DNA of 64,000 nucleotides from Thalassobacillus devorans MSP14 (GCF_000496835.1 NZ_KI543237.1:1032641-1096640); one strand, 5' to 3'. Shown: positions 33,569 to 42,758, counted from the first letter of the stretch. Notes: generated by a model not told the origin, from the sequence alone. Translations and numbers: made by a program.

Positions 33569-34918
33569 TTAGAAAGATTGCAGGTATTCGCAGATCGTTT
33601 CGATACCTTTTTCAAAATTAGCGAGATGGAAGTGCTCATTCGGTGCATGCAGATTTTCCGTCGGGAGACCGAACCCCATCAGGACTACCGGCGCTTCCAA
33701 TACCCTTGCGAAAACTTCGACAATCGGGATTGAGCCGCCTTCTTTCGGGAACAGCGGACGGACTCCGTAAACTTTTTCATAGGCATCGGCTGCTTTCTGG
33801 ATCATCGGATTCCGGGAATCAAGGGCAACCGGCTTTGCCTGGATGAATTGCCTGGTCGTCACATGGGCACCGGCAGGCTTGTGTTTCTCTAAATGCTTAC
33901 CAATCAATTCGTATACCTGTTGTGGATCCTGATCTCCCACCAGCCGGCAGCTGATTTTTCCACTTGCTTCTTTTGGAATGATCGTTTTGATGCCTTCCCC
34001 TTGATAGCCGCCGGTCACTCCATTAATCTCCAGCGTCGGGCGGATGCCGGTCTGCTCATGAAAGGTGAATCCGGACTCCCCAAATAACGCATCCAGCCCC
34101 AGTTCCTGTTTCATCTGTTCTTCGTCAAAAGGAATTTCCGCCACCTCTTTCCGAAGCTGCTCCGTCGGCTCGGGCACACCTTCATAAAAACCTTCGACGG
34201 CAATTTTCCCATCCGCTTCATGGAGGGAATCAAGCAGACGCACTAATGCATGCAAAGCATTCGGGACTGCTCCCCCGTAAGCACCGGAGTGTAGATCGGA
34301 ATTGGCGGTCTTCACTTCCACTTCCATCGCCAGCGCCCCACGCAGGGAGGTGCAGATCGCCGGTTGTCCTTTTTCAATAAAAGAGGTATCGGAAACGAGT
34401 ACGGCATCTGCCGCAAGCTTATCCGCATTGGCGTCAATGAAAGGTCCAAGGTTCGGACTGGCAATCTCCTCTTCTCCTTCGATGCAAAACTTCACATTTA
34501 CAGGTAAGGTGCCATACTCTTTTTTCAATAATTCCAACGCTTTGATATGCAAAAACAGTTGACCTTTATCATCGGTTGCCCCGCGGGCGAAAATTTTGCC
34601 ATCACGGATCACAGGTTCAAACGGTGGTGTTTCCCATAATTCTAACGGCTCCGGAGGCTGGACATCGTAATGACCGTAGATGAGTACCGTCGGACGCCCG
34701 TCTGCATGGAGCCAATCGCCATAAACGATCGGATGTCCATCGGTTGCTATTATTTCAACATGCTCCATGCCAATGTTATCAAGCGCACCTGCGACCCATT
34801 CCGCTCCTTTTTTTACATCGTCCTTATGAGCCTCAACCGCAGAGATGCTCTGAATTTTTAAAAATTCCTCCAACTCTTGTAAAAATGCATCTTTATGTAC
34901 CTGAACCTTCTCCTTCAC
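33569..34918 (-). CDS. M20-family dipeptidase (ArgE/DapE/ACY1 type)
   Basis: A 449-residue zinc peptidase. Metal-binding residues are visible: GHYDVQP (His, Asp), GATDDKGQ (bridging Asp), GEEEIASP (catalytic and binding Glu) and the late NEHF segment (His). An inserted dimerisation domain lies at about 200-330. It is closest in layout to M20 dipeptidases that act on a broad range of dipeptides. RBS GGAGGTTATACAGTG is found before the ATG. Confidence 0.9.
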   Translation of the reverse strand: MKEKVQVHKDAFLQELEEFLKIQSISAVEAHKDDVKKGAEWVAGALDNIGMEHVEIIATDGHPIVYGDWLHADGRPTVLIYGHYDVQPPEPLELWETPPFEPVIRDGKIFARGATDDKGQLFLHIKALELLKKEYGTLPVNVKFCIEGEEEIASPNLGPFIDANADKLAADAVLVSDTSFIEKGQPAICTSLRGALAMEVEVKTANSDLHSGAYGGAVPNALHALVRLLDSLHEADGKIAVEGFYEGVPEPTEQLRKEVAEIPFDEEQMKQELGLDALFGESGFTFHEQTGIRPTLEINGVTGGYQGEGIKTIIPKEASGKISCRLVGDQDPQQVYELIGKHLEKHKPAGAHVTTRQFIQAKPVALDSRNPMIQKAADAYEKVYGVRPLFPKEGGSIPIVEVFARVLEAPVVLMGFGLPTENLHAPNEHFHLANFEKGIETICEYLQSF

Positions 34919-35091
34919 TGTATAACCTCCCTATGGTTTTCTTAATCCCATTATAATCAAGACCCTCAACTTTTTCACAAAATAACGTTCTTCCCATGGC
35001 TATAAAACCCTGCAATTTTACAGGCCCGTAGTTTGATATTCCCTCAGTGTGGAAATAAAGAAAGAAAAATAATGGAAAGGATGAATCATTC

Positions 35092-36213
35092 ATGAGCGAA
35101 CCTCTGCACTATTTCCCTGACAGTTACGAAGAGTCACGTGATGTATTTCGAAGCCATCTCGATAAAATAAAAGAAAAATGGCCAGAAGCCGAGCTGACTG
35201 GCAAACCCATATCAACGGGTGATGATAATACGATTGATATGATTTACGCTGACGCCCGTTCTTCCAAGGATAAAGTGTTGTTATTCACCTCAGGTGAGCA
35301 CGGCATCGAAGGATATGCCGGCGCAGCGGTCATTCGTTTATTTGTTGATGAATATCTGCACCAGATGGACCCGGAAACGACGGGGATCTGTCTGATTCAT
35401 GGGCTCAACCCATGGGGAATGCGGAACTTCCGCCGTGTCAACGAAAACAACGTCGATTTGAACCGTAACCAGCTATATGACGAAAATTCTGTACCGGAGG
35501 ATGTAAACAAATATTACGAAAAAGAGAGTGAACTCTTTTTACCGAACGGAAAAATCACTGATTTGAAAAAAGATAAAAACGAACTCCACGCCCAGCTGAC
35601 AAAAGCATTAGCGAAGGAAGGATATAGCGCTATCAAAGAAGCGAAAGGCATGGGGCAGTTCGAATTCGAAAAAGGCGTCTATTTCGGCGGAAATAAAGAA
35701 GAAGAATCGGCCGCTTTCTTAAAAAAGATGCAGCGTAAACTGTTGTCCGAGTATTTGAAAGTCATCCACATGGACTGGCACACCGCACTTGGACCGACCA
35801 ATGAAATCACGATGGTGGCATCCGAGCATGATCAACGAGATGAAGATGAACTGAAATCTTTTTATGGCATGAAAAATGTTCAAAAATTCACGCCGAAAAA
35901 GGTAAAAGGCGACTCCACCAACCATTTTCATAAGCTTCAGAAGGAAGAATATCCAGACACCGAACTTTTTTCCGCATTATTCGAGTTCGGCACCTTCGGA
36001 GAAGGCAAAAAGGCCGAATTACGAGAATTCACAACGATTGTTCTCGAAAACCGGCTTTACTGGGAGGGTGCAGAAAAAGAAGAAGACCGGCAATGGATTC
36101 TTGATGAATTCAAAGCAATGTTCTATCCAAAAGAACAAGCATGGCGGGAAGCAGTTCTGAAAGAAGGACGTTTTGGTATAGAATCCATCTTGAAAAAAGA
36201 AGAAATAATATAA
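35092..36213 (+). CDS. DUF2817 / M14-like metallopeptidase family protein
   Basis: A 373-residue cytoplasmic protein of the DUF2817 group within the zinc carboxypeptidase clan. The zinc pair is in SGEHGIEGYAG (His, Glu), then GLNPWGMRNFRRVNENNVDLNRN (N-R substrate site) and HMDWHTALG (third ligand). The C-terminal EFGTFG would carry the catalytic Glu. No signal peptide. RBS GGAAAGGATG. The substrate is unknown. Confidence 0.83.
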   Translation: MSEPLHYFPDSYEESRDVFRSHLDKIKEKWPEAELTGKPISTGDDNTIDMIYADARSSKDKVLLFTSGEHGIEGYAGAAVIRLFVDEYLHQMDPETTGICLIHGLNPWGMRNFRRVNENNVDLNRNQLYDENSVPEDVNKYYEKESELFLPNGKITDLKKDKNELHAQLTKALAKEGYSAIKEAKGMGQFEFEKGVYFGGNKEEESAAFLKKMQRKLLSEYLKVIHMDWHTALGPTNEITMVASEHDQRDEDELKSFYGMKNVQKFTPKKVKGDSTNHFHKLQKEEYPDTELFSALFEFGTFGEGKKAELREFTTIVLENRLYWEGAEKEEDRQWILDEFKAMFYPKEQAWREAVLKEGRFGIESILKKEEII

Positions 36214-36218
36214 CAAGG

Positions 36219-36240
36219 CTGCGCTCAGCTCTGTTTTTTT
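36219..36240 (+). terminator. Weak terminator after DUF2817 gene
   Basis: Short stem GCTG/CAGC followed by TCTG and seven T, 6 nt after the stop codon. Confidence 0.5.
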
Positions 36241-36314
36241 ACGGTCAATAGACCCCAAACGATAGTCATTGTCTGTCACCCGCTTGCATAGTCTCTTACA
36301 AAGGGGGACAGGCG

Positions 36315-36665
36315 ATGACGACAATGAAACTGATCCGTTATTTAGTTGCTTTTGTGTTCATTATATCTGCACTGATGAAGCTGCTGAACTCCGAGATGGG
36401 GAGTGTGTTTATAAACCTTGGACTGCCGAGCCCGATGCAATTGATGTACGCGGTTGCTACTGCAGAGCTGATTGCCGGCATCCTGCTGATTATGGGCAGA
36501 TATGTAAAATATGCGACGATGATCTTAATGTTCATCATTATTGCTGCGATTATATTGACCAAAATACCAGCTTTGCATGGCGGATTTGTACATGCTTTGT
36601 TCAGCGCCAGGCTGGATATTGTCTTATTAGGCTTATTGGTTATCCTTTTTCGCAGTCATCCATAA
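36315..36665 (+). CDS. DoxX family membrane protein
   Basis: A 116-residue membrane protein with four hydrophobic segments, matching DoxX/DoxD: LIRYLVAFVFIISALMKL at the N-terminus and AVATAELIAGILLIMGRY. Family members are linked to redox homeostasis. RBS AAAGGGGGACAGGC. A longer reading frame overlaps it on the same strand but has no family match. Confidence 0.82.
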   Translation: MTTMKLIRYLVAFVFIISALMKLLNSEMGSVFINLGLPSPMQLMYAVATAELIAGILLIMGRYVKYATMILMFIIIAAIILTKIPALHGGFVHALFSARLDIVLLGLLVILFRSHP

Positions 36666-36675
36666 GAATGAACAA

Positions 36676-36702
36676 TCCAGTCCCTATGAATGGACTTTTT
36701 TA
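36676..36702 (+). terminator. Intrinsic terminator of the DoxX gene
   Basis: AGTCC and GGACT arms around CTATGAAT, then TTTTTA. Confidence 0.65.
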
Positions 36703-36727
36703 TGTTGGAAATGAATCTCAGCATTTA

Positions 36728-36769
36728 AAAAGCAGGCCGTATCCGGATGTCCGGATACGGCCTGCTTTT
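36728..36769. terminator. Strong bidirectional terminator
   Basis: Perfect stem of 19 bp (AAAAGCAGGCCGTATCCGG with its complement) and a 4-nt loop, between the convergent DoxX and DUF378 genes. Confidence 0.88.
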
Positions 36770-36772
36770 CCT

Positions 36773-36967
36773 TTACTTCACCTTTTTCAAAAGCGTCAGA
36801 GAATAGATGGCTGCAATACCTACCACGACGTAAATAATTCTTGCAATCGGACTGTCCATTCCTCCAAAAATACCCCCGACCAGATCCCACTGGAACAAAC
36901 CAAATAATAACCAATTCAAACCGCCCACAATAATAAGAATAAGTGCTGCCATGTTTAAACCTTTCAT
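36773..36967 (-). CDS. DUF378 family small membrane protein (YuzA-like)
   Basis: A 64-residue protein of two hydrophobic segments: MAALILIIVGGLNWLLFGLF, the DUF378 start, and IARIIYVVVGIAAIYSL. Function unknown. It has an AGAGGCGG ribosome site. Confidence 0.87.
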   Translation of the reverse strand: MKGLNMAALILIIVGGLNWLLFGLFQWDLVGGIFGGMDSPIARIIYVVVGIAAIYSLTLLKKVK

Positions 36968-37080
36968 TTACATTTCCGCCTCTCTATATTTGTTTAACTA
37001 TTGTATAGTTATTGTATAACCGTTTTATGATTTTGTAAAACCTTTTTATAACCAAAAAGTTAGTTTTTTTAAAAAGTAAC

Positions 37081-37104
37081 AAAAAAACTTGGCTTTCGCC
37101 AAGT
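37081..37104 (-). terminator. Terminator related to the double-hairpin element
   Basis: Stem ACTTGGC (37087-37093) with GCCAAGT (37098-37104); on the minus strand followed by seven T. It matches the AACTTGGC...GCCAAGTCC hairpin of the element at 50078, so it may be a remnant. It is 137 nt downstream of the oxidoreductase stop codon; the stretch between shows no gene. Confidence 0.65.
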
Positions 37105-37240
37105 CCATAAATTGTGCGTATTAAATTTAGAGAATAGAAGAGGCAGAAGATTTGTTGTCTATGACATAGTCCCTGTTTCTGCAAAGCTGTTTCTTCCGCT
37201 ATCATTCCATAGCAGTGGGGCTGTTTTGCTGGATATGCCT

Positions 37241-38338
37241 TTATTTTAATTCCTTCATCATAAACGGTTTCAACAAGTGGCTGAGACCTTTAAGCACACT
37301 CCTGTTCGGCTGAGTGGCCATCTTATTTACGATCGAATTGTGGAGTGATTTTGTTACCAGGTCCAGCTGATGGTTGTTCAGGCTTTCAATTGCTCTGCGC
37401 AGTACCAGAGAATCATCATAATCTTTATATAGCGGTTTACAAAGCGTTTCATAATCTCCAAGCCCACAAATATCCTGCGCTGCGTATATCCCGCTAAGGA
37501 TAGAGCCCGTTTGTCCAAAACCTAAAAACGGGGTGATTGCACCAAAGCAGTTTCCGGCAAAGAACGTGTTGCCGATACGTGGATACTTGCACCTTCCAAC
37601 CATGTAATCCTTTATCGTAAATTCTTCTTCTACAATGATGTCCTGGTTCAGCGTCCGTGAAGCCTGTTTTAACATCTCTGCCCAGAATTCACTTCGCTTT
37701 TCTACCCATTCCTCTTCATACTGAGGATAGACGATCACCAGCGTCGCTTCTGTTTTGGAATGAGGAAGCAAGTAGCCCATACCTTTCGGTGCAAAATCAT
37801 TATTGAACCAGGTATGTACCTCATTTCGTATAAAATCACCTTTGACGATTGCCCCGGCAAATGTGGATTTGAGTGCTATTTCATATGGCTGGATTTGCTG
37901 GGTATCCTGAGGATCACCGGTCGCTAACACGACATGGGTATACGATTTGGAAATGGCTTCATAAGTCTCATGTTGATCATAATGTACCTTACTATGCACC
38001 AGTTGTTCGGCTAATTGTTTTTCGTAAGACTCTTTATAATTGCCCCGCATATTAACAAACCCGATATTTCCCTCCACGTAGGCAGACTCGTTTTCGGAGT
38101 GAGCATATATCTTTTGTATATTGTACGTCGGCTTTAAATGAATATCATGCGTTTCAGAAAAAAACTTCACCGCATCATTGATGGGAGCGTGAAGAATAGG
38201 CGTCATCAATTCTGCTATGTTATATCCAAACCCCGGTTCCTTTCGTTGCTCAAATATATCAGCAGTATGGCCGTGTTTTTCCAGCGTCAAGGCACAGGAA
38301 AGTCCGGCAAGTCCAGCTCCGATAATGGCTGTTTTCAT
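37241..38338 (-). CDS. FAD-dependent oxidoreductase of the geranylgeranyl-reductase-like class
   Basis: A 365-residue flavoprotein. It starts with AIIGAGLAGLSCALTLEKHGHTADIFEQR, a Rossmann motif with acidic end, then HVVLATGD mid-way and the FAD motif FAGNCFGAITPFLGFGQTGSI near residue 275 (conserved G-D/N-x-x-G-x-x-x-P-x-x-G). The substrate is not known. RBS AGGGGGGAATG. Confidence 0.78.
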   Translation of the reverse strand: MKTAIIGAGLAGLSCALTLEKHGHTADIFEQRKEPGFGYNIAELMTPILHAPINDAVKFFSETHDIHLKPTYNIQKIYAHSENESAYVEGNIGFVNMRGNYKESYEKQLAEQLVHSKVHYDQHETYEAISKSYTHVVLATGDPQDTQQIQPYEIALKSTFAGAIVKGDFIRNEVHTWFNNDFAPKGMGYLLPHSKTEATLVIVYPQYEEEWVEKRSEFWAEMLKQASRTLNQDIIVEEEFTIKDYMVGRCKYPRIGNTFFAGNCFGAITPFLGFGQTGSILSGIYAAQDICGLGDYETLCKPLYKDYDDSLVLRRAIESLNNHQLDLVTKSLHNSIVNKMATQPNRSVLKGLSHLLKPFMMKELK

Positions 38339-38486
38339 AACATTCCCCCCTTTTTCCCTAGTGTTTGTAAGGAGAAGTAATTTATACTTGAGGACAAAGC
38401 CTTACTCAAACATCCTCGCAAGTCATATACTTTCCTGAACCGGTGACCGCCCTTCCCGGCTTAACTTTTCCGCTTTAAATTAAGAG

Positions 38487-38819
38487 TCATGGGTGGTTAT
38501 TGTTAAACCTGCGGGAACAAACAGCCTCAAGCACAAGTTGCTGTTGCTGTTCGAAGGTTTCTAAAGTAGGAACTGCAGCGGCCAGTTTACTTAAATATCC
38601 AACACCGCCTACTGTCTGTATATCTTTTCCCAGTTCTTTCGTTACGGTTACTAATGTTATTGGCTCACTATGATCATGAATTTTAGCAATCGCCGCAAAA
38701 ATCTTCTGGTGACAATGGGATTGAAAAAATTCAATCTTCAGCTTCGACTTCACCATCAGTGTACCATCCAGGAGAATTGCTCCTAAGACCGACTGTTCTG
38801 CTTCGTCATTATGTATCAT
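38487..38819 (-). CDS. Stand-alone DnaB-like helicase N-terminal domain
   Basis: A 110-residue protein equal to the N-terminal domain of replicative helicase DnaB: EAEQSVLGAILLDG at the start, FFQSHCHQKIFAAI and VGGVGYLSKLAAAVPT. It stops near the point where the linker helix would start (VLEAVCSRRFNNNHP) and the RecA-like ATPase is absent; nothing downstream encodes it. A strong AAGGGGGATAGAAG ribosome site suggests it is expressed. It could be a decayed duplicate or a small partner of DnaB, DnaG or DnaI. Confidence 0.75.
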   Translation of the reverse strand: MIHNDEAEQSVLGAILLDGTLMVKSKLKIEFFQSHCHQKIFAAIAKIHDHSEPITLVTVTKELGKDIQTVGGVGYLSKLAAAVPTLETFEQQQQLVLEAVCSRRFNNNHP

Positions 38820-39022
38820 CTTCTATCCCCCTTATCGGTTAGATACCTTCCATCTTTATAATCGAAATAAAACGGGATGGGGTGCTGTATTTTTTAGATG
38901 ATTAAATTATAGAGGGAGTCTTCTCAAAGCAGGATGGTTCTTTTTGCTAACGCCCGTTATGGCTGCCACCGGAATATCGCGCTTCCTTTTACTTCATACT
39001 AAACAAAAAAGGAGGCAAAAAC

Positions 39023-39217
39023 ATGGCGAAACGCACAAAGAAAAATGATCCGCAGCAAAAAAATAAACAAGGCTTTGATTCGAGCAAAACGGATACCGAA
39101 TTCTCCAAGGAATTCGGCAGTGCCAAAGCAAATCAGGCACACAAAGAGAAGGCCAAACGAGCAAGAAAGTCCAACAAAGCAAGCAATGATCTTAATAAAG
39201 AACAGGAGCAGCGATGA
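39023..39217 (+). CDS. Small basic hydrophilic protein, possibly spore-associated
   Basis: A 64-residue protein rich in K, Q, N and A without hydrophobic stretches. The middle part (DTEFSKEFGSAKANQ) recalls the TEFxxET segment of gamma-type SASP, but it lacks their double repeat and is more basic, so the match is loose. RBS AAAGGAGG lies 8 nt before the ATG. It overlaps the next tiny gene by 4 nt. Confidence 0.6.
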   Translation: MAKRTKKNDPQQKNKQGFDSSKTDTEFSKEFGSAKANQAHKEKAKRARKSNKASNDLNKEQEQR

Positions 39218-39345
39218 CAATGACAAAATCCAAACGACAAGAAGAACGGGAATGGAAAGCCAGAAAGCATGCACAAAACCCCCACGGAAAAGTGAGATCG
39301 TTCGATGAAATAGCTGACGAAGCCAAGAAAAATAATGACCAATAA
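39214..39345 (+). CDS. Tiny basic protein, DUF6254-like
   Basis: A 43-residue protein: a charged helix KRQEEREWKARKHAQ, then NPHGKVRSFDEIADEAKK. It resembles short Bacillaceae proteins grouped as DUF6254 (recalled, not searched). Start ATG at 39214 overlaps the preceding stop codon (ATGA); a terminator follows. Function unknown. Confidence 0.6.
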   Translation: MTMTKSKRQEEREWKARKHAQNPHGKVRSFDEIADEAKKNNDQ

Positions 39346-39657
39346 AGAACCAGGACCAGTCGCTAAGGTGTCTGGTCCTATTTTTTTCAATGAATTCATT
39401 CCATATCTGAACAGGAATAATTACCTTGGCTAAAGCACGCCCTCCTATTTCATTACCGCATACACTCCCAAAATTTCAGAAGAACTGAGAAGGGGCTTTA
39501 CCGTAGACATTTTCTTCTTTTAAACAGAGTGGAAAACAATTAAGTTATTTACATGTTAAAATGGAACCAGCACATCCAACCTGTGTTATAGATGGCCGGA
39601 TAACGGGAAGAGTATAGGTGGATGTAATAACGAATGCTATTAAAAGGAGTGGTAAGT
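39346..39657. other. Intergenic stretch before the aldolase gene
   Basis: Beyond the terminator at 39352-39387 there is no gene in this stretch. I see A/T-rich sequence near 39535-39560 that may be the aldolase promoter, but no clear -35 and -10 pair. Confidence 0.4.
39352..39387 (+). terminator. Intrinsic terminator of the tiny-gene pair
   Basis: Stem AGGACCAG with CTGGTCCT, followed by A and seven T. Confidence 0.85.
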
Positions 39658-40548
39658 ATGAACAACACCCATTTTGACAAAATCAAAAACGGCAAAGGAT
39701 TTATTGCGGCATTGGACCAGAGCGGTGGCAGTACGCCAAAAGCACTGGCGGCATACGGTGTACCGGAGGATTCTTATTCCGGCGAAGATGAAATGTTCGA
39801 CCTGGTCCACCAGATGCGGACGCGAATCATCACGTCCCCTGCCTTCAGTTCTGACAAGATTCTTGGCGCTATCCTGTTCGAACAAACGATGGACCGTGAA
39901 ATCGAAGGGCAGTACACTGCTGATTACCTTGCAAGTAAAGGTATCGTACCATTTCTAAAAGTCGACAAAGGACTTGCGGATAAAGAAAATGGCGTGCAGC
40001 TGATGAAGCCGATTCCTGACCTTGATGAGACGCTGCGCCGTGCCAATGAGCGTAACATCTTCGGTACCAAGATGCGCTCCGTCGTCCATGAACCGAACGA
40101 AAAAGCGATCAAGACAATCGTTGACCAGCAGTTCGATTTTGGTAAACAAATCATCGCAGCCGGGCTTGTTCCGATTATTGAACCAGAAGTGGATATCAAC
40201 AGTAAGGATAAAGAGACATGTGAAGCCATGTTGAAAAACGAAATCCTGAAGCAGCTCGATGCGCTGACAGATGACCAGAACGTGATGCTGAAGCTGACCA
40301 TCCCAACGAAGGCTAATATGTATAAGGAACTGATCGACCATCCACGCGTCGCTCGCGTTGTAGCACTATCCGGCGGCTATTCCCGCGACGAAGCGAACGA
40401 AAAGCTGAAAGAAAACGACGGTCTGATCGCCAGCTTCTCCCGCGCACTCGCCGCAGACCTGAATGCCAATCAGTCTGACGAAGAGTTCAACGAGAAGCTG
40501 CAGCAAGCGGTTGATAGCATCTATGATGCGTCTGTAAATAAGAAATAA
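39658..40548 (+). CDS. Class I fructose-bisphosphate aldolase
   Basis: A 296-residue Schiff-base aldolase of the bacterial class I type (like Staphylococcus Fda). Signs: [17 protein letters not shown] near the N-terminus, [20 protein letters not shown] and IIEPEVDI, with the Lys in LKLTIPTK the likely Schiff-base residue, then [13 protein letters not shown]. It acts in glycolysis and gluconeogenesis. Start ATG at 39658 follows AAAAGGAGTGG. It is single, with its own terminator. Confidence 0.93.
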   Translation: MNNTHFDKIKNGKGFIAALDQSGGSTPKALAAYGVPEDSYSGEDEMFDLVHQMRTRIITSPAFSSDKILGAILFEQTMDREIEGQYTADYLASKGIVPFLKVDKGLADKENGVQLMKPIPDLDETLRRANERNIFGTKMRSVVHEPNEKAIKTIVDQQFDFGKQIIAAGLVPIIEPEVDINSKDKETCEAMLKNEILKQLDALTDDQNVMLKLTIPTKANMYKELIDHPRVARVVALSGGYSRDEANEKLKENDGLIASFSRALAADLNANQSDEEFNEKLQQAVDSIYDASVNKK

Positions 40549-40559
40549 GGAAAAACGTA

Positions 40560-40598
40560 GTGCCTGCCCCCTGCCATCAAGGGGACGGGCACTTTTTT
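40560..40598. terminator. Bidirectional terminator after the aldolase gene
   Basis: Stem GTGCCTGCCCCCT with AGGGGACGGGCAC (one mismatch) and TTTTTTAC. Confidence 0.85.
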
Positions 40599-40610
40599 AC
40601 GGCTATAGGA

Positions 40611-41054
40611 TTACAGTAATTCTCTCAATTCAGCTGACATTTTTTCTACCAGCTCCGGTCTGCCATGAAATTGAGCAGGTGTATTTTGAAAAAGCTCAAT
40701 ATTCCACTTGCCATTCTGGAAAGAAAGCAGCAAGGTTTGATGTGTGTTGACCTCTGGCTTAATATCCGACTCCCCAGGCGGAACCATTCCTGCTATTGCT
40801 CGTACAATCGCGATATCCTCTCCGAGAAAGCGGATTTCTTTTATTTTAGTAACGTAAGGAGCCGTTGGGTGGTCCCTGAATACAGGGTCTAAGTGAGAAA
40901 AAATCTCTTCAGGCCCTTGGGATTGGCTGCCATCAAAACCGATGCTCTCGCCATTTTTCGAAAATAAATCCGCCATCCCTTTGGCATTACGACGGTTCCA
41001 GGCAGAAATCAGCTGCTCATATAGTTTTCTTACTTGCTGTTCTTTATTTTCCAT
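40611..41054 (-). CDS. SgcJ/EcaC-type NTF2-like protein
   Basis: A 147-residue NTF2-like protein: LYEQLISAWNRRNAKGMADLFSKNGESIGFDGS at the start is typical of the SgcJ/EcaC family, and VNTHQTLLLSFQNGKWNIELFQNTPAQFHGRPE ends the fold. No assigned reaction. RBS AGGGGATATGTT. Confidence 0.8.
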   Translation of the reverse strand: MENKEQQVRKLYEQLISAWNRRNAKGMADLFSKNGESIGFDGSQSQGPEEIFSHLDPVFRDHPTAPYVTKIKEIRFLGEDIAIVRAIAGMVPPGESDIKPEVNTHQTLLLSFQNGKWNIELFQNTPAQFHGRPELVEKMSAELRELL

Positions 41055-41074
41055 AACATATCCCCTGTCCCGCT

Positions 41075-41269
41075 TTATTTTAGTTTTCGAACCAGCCCTT
41101 CAACCGTGCGCCGGTCCACGACATGTTCTTTCCTTCCCCACATTCTCATGGTATACCCTAATAAAAACGTCATCACGAGCACGATCGAACCGATAAACGT
41201 ATAGATGCTTGTCTCATGAGATGGGAAGTAATAGCTGACAATAAACGCATAAACTCCCAATACCAGCAT
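41075..41269 (-). CDS. Small two-helix membrane protein, start uncertain
   Basis: A 64-residue protein with two hydrophobic segments (residues 1-15 and 22-42) and a basic tail. The first ATG (41269) has no ribosome site. The frame stays open upstream to inside the end of the GrpB-GNAT gene (in-frame text AKQLSFANKSLFLVVN before the ATG), so the true start may be a non-ATG codon further up, with AAAGGGG near 41330. Function unknown. Confidence 0.5.
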   Translation of the reverse strand: MLVLGVYAFIVSYYFPSHETSIYTFIGSIVLVMTFLLGYTMRMWGRKEHVVDRRTVEGLVRKLK

Positions 41270-41294
41270 ATTGACGACCAGAAACAGCGATTTA

Positions 41295-42578
41295 TTAGCA
41301 AAAGACAGCTGTTTTGCATTTTGAATATTCCCCTTTATCTATTTTTTTACCCGCAGTACTCACCCGCTTATATACCTTGTTCCTCTCTATAACCGTGCAG
41401 CCATTCGCTTCGAAGGTCTTGAGCATCGGAACATTCTTCCGGCTTGTAGAACCGATGTAATAGCAGGCACCAAATTTCTCCTTTAATAGACCAAGTGCCT
41501 GTCGGTGAAGTCGCTTACTCTTCCCTTGACTACGCGCTTCCGGTACAAGGCCAAAATAAAACAATCTTCCTTCATCGGTTGTGCCCGGTTCAATATGCGG
41601 CATGACAACTCCGATGGGAAGGCCGTCCTCATACGCAACCAGACAGGAGCTCTGATAATCTTCGCCAAGCTCGTCTTTGACACTTTGCATATGCCCGTCC
41701 ATGTCGAGAGAAGAAGGTGCGTTTAACGACTGACTCATTGCCTGTTCCCAAATATCCTTGAACGCTTCTTCCGGGATATCATGGAGAGAGGCTGTGTCAA
41801 AATAGTGTGGTTGCCGCGTTTCCTTATTCCATGCTTTTTTCACCATGACGTTCTCATCGTGCAACCGGAAGCCATGGTTTGTTAAAAAAGATTCGATATT
41901 AACATTAAATTTATTAGGGATAAGGAGCGTCATTTCCTTAGAATCGAAAGACGGATCTTTCTGTAAGTGAGTGACGAGGTTTTTCATCTCCTGATCCGTC
42001 AGATCTCTGGTATCCTCTACCGTCACGTACTGCTCCCCTTCCACAAACTTAACTTTATCGTAAACCGCAAATCGATCAGCGATTTCCTGATAGGACGGCG
42101 TTTCCAATACATCCGTTAGGAAAGCGGCCTTCGCCTTCCGGTACGCCTCCATGTCCGCTCCTTCATACCGCTTTTTCAAAGAATTATACTGTTCGGTGTA
42201 AGACGGTTTTTCTATGAAAAATCGTGTCATCTGCTGAAAGTGGTCGACGGAAGTGCCTTTCACCGTCAACTGGAACCCCACCGGCAGCACATCTTCTTCA
42301 AACTCAAAAGCGCAGAAATAAGACGTTTGATCACTGCCTGTATTCACTGGATACAGCTCTGACAACTTTGTCTTCGCCTCGTCAAAACCCTCCTGAGTGA
42401 CGCGCACCTGAAGATCGACATCCCCTTTCGTCAGCGAGCCTGTTACGGCTGTACTTCCAACATGATAGACTTCTGCTTCCGGTATTTTATTTTGAATTTT
42501 AGTTTTATGCTTTTCAAAAACCTTCACCGCTCTCTCCCGAAACTCCTCTTCCGGGGAGAAGATAACTTTTTCAATCAT
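41295..42578 (-). CDS. GrpB-GNAT fusion protein
   Basis: A 427-residue two-domain protein. Residues 1-165 are a GrpB/nucleotidyltransferase-like domain (VYHVGSTAVTGSLTKGDVDLQVRV, with the GS and DxD of the polymerase-beta fold). Residues about 190-410 are GNAT: LVAYEDGLPIGVVMPHIEPG, FYFGLVPEARSQGKSKRLHRQAL, and YIGSTSRKNVPMLKTFEANGC. Start ATG at 42578 follows AGGAGG by about 11 nt. Substrates of both halves are unknown; such fusion suggests a coupled modification of one target. Confidence 0.82.
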   Translation of the reverse strand: MIEKVIFSPEEEFRERAVKVFEKHKTKIQNKIPEAEVYHVGSTAVTGSLTKGDVDLQVRVTQEGFDEAKTKLSELYPVNTGSDQTSYFCAFEFEEDVLPVGFQLTVKGTSVDHFQQMTRFFIEKPSYTEQYNSLKKRYEGADMEAYRKAKAAFLTDVLETPSYQEIADRFAVYDKVKFVEGEQYVTVEDTRDLTDQEMKNLVTHLQKDPSFDSKEMTLLIPNKFNVNIESFLTNHGFRLHDENVMVKKAWNKETRQPHYFDTASLHDIPEEAFKDIWEQAMSQSLNAPSSLDMDGHMQSVKDELGEDYQSSCLVAYEDGLPIGVVMPHIEPGTTDEGRLFYFGLVPEARSQGKSKRLHRQALGLLKEKFGACYYIGSTSRKNVPMLKTFEANGCTVIERNKVYKRVSTAGKKIDKGEYSKCKTAVFC

Positions 42579-42758
42579 TTTATGACAACCTCCTGAGTTA
42601 GTATATCTGCTGGCTGAACTCAACAATCACATTGCTATCACCGCTTTAATTGAATTTACTTTTCTACAAACAGGTGGGAAAATAAGGTAAGCTTAATATA
42701 TAATTCTTTCGACACGGAAAAATGATTACCTCTATTTTTGAATAAGGAGAGGGTTTAG

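Noticed and set aside
36269-36907. 212-residue plus-strand frame over the DoxX gene
   Set aside because: DoxX in another frame has a clear family match and ribosome site; the longer frame also runs through two terminators.
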